DNA of 60,019 nucleotides, taken from contig JAIPKD010000008.1 of the NCBI GenBank assembly GCA_021733835.1, forward strand, positions 1-60,019, written 5' to 3'. Origin of the DNA: Verrucomicrobiota bacterium (GTDB taxonomy: Bacteria; Verrucomicrobiota; Verrucomicrobiia; Limisphaerales; JAIPKD01). The translations under genes and the position numbers were made by a program. The notes under the pieces are model-generated. The model ran no database searches and had not been told where the DNA came from. It saw only the letters and a program-made list of their open reading frames with translations. Shown in pieces: positions 56,969 through 60,019 of the stretch; position 1 is the first letter of the stretch; each line of letters opens with the position of its first letter.

Positions 56969-57862
56969 TCACTGGTTCACAGCATTTAGCACCGTCTTCG
57001 AATGCTGCTTTCTATAATTCCGAGGGCACATCCCCATTAACCTCGTAAACTGTCGTGTAAAATAATTGCTATCATCGAAACCCGCAGCGAACGCGATTTC
57101 CGTAATTGTTTCGTTACCATCCCTCAACATTGAAGCTGCGCGCAAAATACGTAGCCGGATCAGGTACGAGATCGGCGAACATCCGGTCGCCGCATGAAAT
57201 GCCCTCATAAAACTGCGTTTGGACATATGAACCTTCCCCGCAAGGTCATCTAGCCGCACCGATTCGGTAAAGCTGGTTTCCAAAAATGTTATCGCCTCGG
57301 CGATGCGAAGCAATGCCCTTGAATCCGGATTACGCGACTTCCCGTAACATCGTGATAGATACCCGATTATTCTCATAAACGATGCTTTCGCCATGAACCC
57401 GAATCCGGCAGACCGCGACTTCAGCTCCTCGTCCAACTCATCTACCAATCCAAGCACGAATCCCAACTCTTCATGCGACAAATGGAGCCTGCTGTTAAAT
57501 CTATGCCGCCGCCGCCACGCGGGCTCTAAGGTAAACAGCGCGTGATACCCCGGTAATGCGGCAAGATCGTCCATATCCAGCACAAGCCGTTCCGGTTGAT
57601 ACAGTATATTAACCAGACACAACCTATTTAATCCACGGTATTCATGCGTACGCCGTCCACCAATTACAAACACATCACCGGCGGCAAGCGGCCAAGATTC
57701 GCGCCCCGTCACATGCATCCCCCTGCCGCCGGTAATTATCACCAGCTCGGAAAATTCGTGTATATGCGCACCAAACGGCTCCTGTGGTTCCCTGCGCTCT
57801 ACGGCGATCGGGAATCCATCGCTGTGAAACCAGTCATGCGTCTTCAACATCCTGCAGCTCAT
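56969..57862 (-). CDS. AraC-family regulator, probably of the rhamnose locus
   Basis: 297 residues. The N-terminal cupin sensor domain (about 15-100; [16 protein letters not shown]) and C-terminal double HTH (about 190-290; [41 protein letters not shown]) match the RhaS/RhaR-like group. It is divergent from rhaA across 177 bp, so it probably activates rhaA and the permease in response to a sugar. An ATG four codons later is an alternative start. Confidence 0.9.
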   Translation of the reverse strand: MSCRMLKTHDWFHSDGFPIAVERREPQEPFGAHIHEFSELVIITGGRGMHVTGRESWPLAAGDVFVIGGRRTHEYRGLNRLCLVNILYQPERLVLDMDDLAALPGYHALFTLEPAWRRRHRFNSRLHLSHEELGFVLGLVDELDEELKSRSAGFGFMAKASFMRIIGYLSRCYGKSRNPDSRALLRIAEAITFLETSFTESVRLDDLAGKVHMSKRSFMRAFHAATGCSPISYLIRLRILRAASMLRDGNETITEIAFAAGFDDSNYFTRQFTRLMGMCPRNYRKQHSKTVLNAVNQ

Positions 57863-58039
57863 AGCAACCGTCTACTCTTACAAATCCAGCGTATCAATAC
57901 CAATAACTGTCAATTATATGCTAGTATTTGGCAGAATCGTCAAGGCGGAACACGCACTCAAACTAATAGTATCACACACGGAATCAGAACTAGCAGCCAA
58001 TTAACACGTTTTTACGGTTTAAAGTCAGAGGTAGTAACT
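57863..58039. promoter_or_regulatory. Divergent control region of AraC regulator and rhaA
   Basis: 177 bp between the two start codons, AT-rich around 57900-57930. It must hold both promoters and the regulator's sites, but no clear -35/-10 pair or repeat could be picked by eye. Confidence 0.4.
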
Positions 58040-59302
58040 ATGACAGTCAATAACATCGAAACGGCATATAAACCGGCGAAAGCCAAGTACGCCGAACTCG
58101 GCGTAGATACCGAAGCGGTTCTCGAACGGCTCAAGCAAATATCGATCTCGATCCATTGCTGGCAGGGCGATGATATAGGCGGATTCGAGGACTTAGGCGC
58201 CGGCACGGGCGGCGGTCTAGCCGTCACGGGAAACTACCCCGGCAAACCTAGAACACCGGATGAACTGAGAGCGGACTTCGAGAAAGCGGTATCGCTCATC
58301 CCCGGCACACACCGCTTTAACCTCCACGCCATTTATGCCGAAATGCAGGGTGAGAAAATCGATCGCGACCGAATAGGCCCGGCGCAGTTTAAAAATTGGA
58401 TATCGTGGGCGAAGGAGAACAACCTGGGACTGGATTTCAACCAGACGTTCTTTGCGCATCCAAAGGCCGACGACGGAATGACGCTTGCACACCGCGACCC
58501 GGCGATACGCCGGTTCTGGATCGAGCACGGTAAGCGCTGCCGTGAAATAGGCGCGGCCTTCGGCAAGGCGCTCGGCAAATCATGTCTCACCAACCTCTGG
58601 ATACCGGACGGCATGAAAGACACACCAGCCGACCGAAAGGCCCCGCGTGAACGGCTCGTCGAGTCATTAGACGCCGTATTCGCCGAACAGATCGACCCCA
58701 AATACAACGTCGACTCGATCGAATCAAAACTTTTCGGCATCGGCGCCGAAAGTTACACAGTAGGTTCTCACGAGTTCTACCTCGGTTACGCGACAACGCG
58801 CAGGAAACTCCTCTGCCTCGATGCCGGGCACTTCCATCCGACCGAAGGCATTGCCGATAAGATATCCGCCGTCCTCCTCTACCTCCCGGAAATCTCATTG
58901 CATGTAAGCCGCGGCGTACGCTGGGACAGCGATCACGTGGTTACGTTCACCGATGAGCTCCAGTCGATCGCCCAGGAAGTAGTCTGGGGTGAGCACCTCG
59001 GACGCGTGCGGATAGGACTCGACTACTTTGATGCGAGCATAAACCGCATCGCCGCGTGGGTCATCGGGACTCGGAACATGCTCAAGGCGCTCCTAGCCGC
59101 CATGCTCGCACCGATCGAGCAATTGCGAGAGTTCGAAGCGAACGGCGACTTAACATCGCGCCTGGCGCTCATGGAAGAAATGAAGGCCTTGCCCATGGGC
59201 GCGGTTTGGGATTACTATTGCGAGACCATGAACGTACCACCGGATTTGAAATGGATGAATGACATCAAAGACTACGAACGCAACGTATTGGCCTCCCGCT
59301 AA
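58040..59302 (+). CDS. rhaA: L-rhamnose isomerase
   Basis: 420 residues from the ATG at 58040; the open frame begins 132 codons earlier in the control region, but this start matches the E. coli-type enzyme (about 419 residues). It converts L-rhamnose to L-rhamnulose. Motifs: [45 protein letters not shown], the metal-site [27 protein letters not shown] and [10 protein letters not shown] permease gene follows after 104 bp. Confidence 0.97.
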   Translation: MTVNNIETAYKPAKAKYAELGVDTEAVLERLKQISISIHCWQGDDIGGFEDLGAGTGGGLAVTGNYPGKPRTPDELRADFEKAVSLIPGTHRFNLHAIYAEMQGEKIDRDRIGPAQFKNWISWAKENNLGLDFNQTFFAHPKADDGMTLAHRDPAIRRFWIEHGKRCREIGAAFGKALGKSCLTNLWIPDGMKDTPADRKAPRERLVESLDAVFAEQIDPKYNVDSIESKLFGIGAESYTVGSHEFYLGYATTRRKLLCLDAGHFHPTEGIADKISAVLLYLPEISLHVSRGVRWDSDHVVTFTDELQSIAQEVVWGEHLGRVRIGLDYFDASINRIAAWVIGTRNMLKALLAAMLAPIEQLREFEANGDLTSRLALMEEMKALPMGAVWDYYCETMNVPPDLKWMNDIKDYERNVLASR

Positions 59303-59406
59303 AGAGAATATGACGCGCTTACCTCCAAAACAAGAACACCCGCGCCGGTCGTAACCGGTCGTAACGGTTCGACATGACCGGCCTTGATAAAACCTGGAGT
59401 CATCCT

Positions 59407-60019
59407 ATGCAAGAAAACAACACCCCACAGAAAACCGAACCCGTAAATGAATACGAACGCCAGCCGGTGCCGAAAAAGGCGTTGCTCGGCTTTAAAAGCT
59501 TCATAGGTCAATACGCCGGTGAGCATTGCGCCGGAACCGAGATAATGATCGGTCCGCTCTTCATCGCCTCAGGCGTCAGCGCGTTCTCGATGGTGTTCGG
59601 ACTGATCCTCGGCAATCTCCTTGCAGTGCTGAGCTGGACGCTGCTTACCGCGCCGATTGCCACACGCGCCAGACTGACACTCTATTATCAGCTGGAAAAG
59701 ATTTGCGGTCGCCAACTCGTCACCCTTTATAACCTGGCCAACGGCGTCATGTTCTGCTTCCTGGCAGGCGCCATGGTAACCGTCTCCGCTACCGCAATCG
59801 GTCTTTGGTTCAATATCGATATGCCGGGACTGGCCGACCGGTATCCGACCAATACCGGCTGGGTAATTACCACACTCGCCGTAGGCGCACTCATCGCCGT
59901 AGTCGCCGCATATGGATACAAAGTCGTCGCACGCTTCGCGAATATCGCCTCGCCGTGGATGATCCTGGTCTTCCTGGCCTTCGGTCTGGTGGGACTAAAG
60001 CAACTCGGCATCGACTCCT
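59407..60019 (+). CDS. NCS1-type (cytosine/purine-like) permease, 3' end outside window
   Basis: 204 residues are visible to the right edge with no stop. GGAG lies about 7 nt before the ATG. A soluble N-terminus (about 1-35) is followed by membrane helices; the GEHCAGTEIMIGPLFIASG block and overall spacing resemble the NCS1 nucleobase permease family. Its position right after rhaA suggests it imports rhamnose or a related sugar instead of a nucleobase, an inference. It is cut by the window and not complete. Confidence 0.72.
   Translation, partial: MQENNTPQKTEPVNEYERQPVPKKALLGFKSFIGQYAGEHCAGTEIMIGPLFIASGVSAFSMVFGLILGNLLAVLSWTLLTAPIATRARLTLYYQLEKICGRQLVTLYNLANGVMFCFLAGAMVTVSATAIGLWFNIDMPGLADRYPTNTGWVITTLAVGALIAVVAAYGYKVVARFANIASPWMILVFLAFGLVGLKQLGIDS

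Overview
The window looks like a chromosomal piece of a Gram-negative-type member of the PVC group, most likely the Verrucomicrobiota/Kiritimatiellota side. This is inferred from gene content only: a heavy load of hybrid histidine kinases, a tiny basic 'MGKQYNK' protein, a SecD-head-like lipoprotein, SGNH and toroid-type carbohydrate proteins, a giant beta-helix/PKD surface protein with thrombospondin-type-3 calcium repeats, and a four-helix-bundle (23S intervening-sequence type) ORF. No rRNA gene is present to settle the taxonomy.

Layout. (1) 1-12767: four hybrid histidine kinases and one REC-HPt-REC protein, all on the plus strand and closely spaced, with no DNA-binding output domain. Two of the kinases have complementary-looking defects: one lacks the phospho-accepting His, the other lacks the G2 part of the ATP lid. 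(2) 12788-26218: housekeeping genes, namely slipin plus NfeD protease, a cupin, murA, tgt, nadB, panC, a 34-residue basic protein, a SecD-head-like lipoprotein, an M23 peptidase, a CcsA/HemX protein, hemA, hemC and tRNA-Ser(GCT). (3) 26393-41032: a six-gene, probably horizontally acquired defence operon directly downstream of the tRNA. It encodes an XRE-SNF2 helicase, an AAA ATPase with a DUF4276 TOPRIM-like partner, a DUF1156 DNA methylase, an AlbA_2/HATPase regulator-like protein and a DUF499 ATPase. It starts from a good sigma70-type promoter with a palindrome between -35 and -10. The methylase carries an in-frame 93-codon GIY-YIG nuclease domain directly before SAM motif I, bounded by exact 9-bp direct repeats. 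(4) 41033-43923: a scrap zone with hairpins, a decayed secreted-protein gene, a four-helix-bundle ORF bracketed by 27-bp inverted repeats, and a nucleotidyltransferase/partner pair resembling a toxin-antitoxin module. (5) 43912-60019: surface and carbohydrate functions, namely a toroid-type secreted protein with an SGNH hydrolase, a DUF2157/GDYXXLXY membrane pair, the 2014-residue beta-helix/PKD protein, and a rhamnose locus (AraC regulator divergent from rhaA and a permease cut by the right edge).

How the parts may work together. The kinases probably feed a shared phosphorelay through their REC and HPt domains to an output outside the window. The defence operon combines modification (methylase), DNA translocation (SNF2, DUF499) and effector-like parts (AAA/DUF4276), a composition comparable to DISARM- or BREX-like systems. 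The best candidates for something undescribed are the nuclease inserted in the methylase, the inverted-repeat four-helix-bundle cassette, and the split-defect kinase pair.
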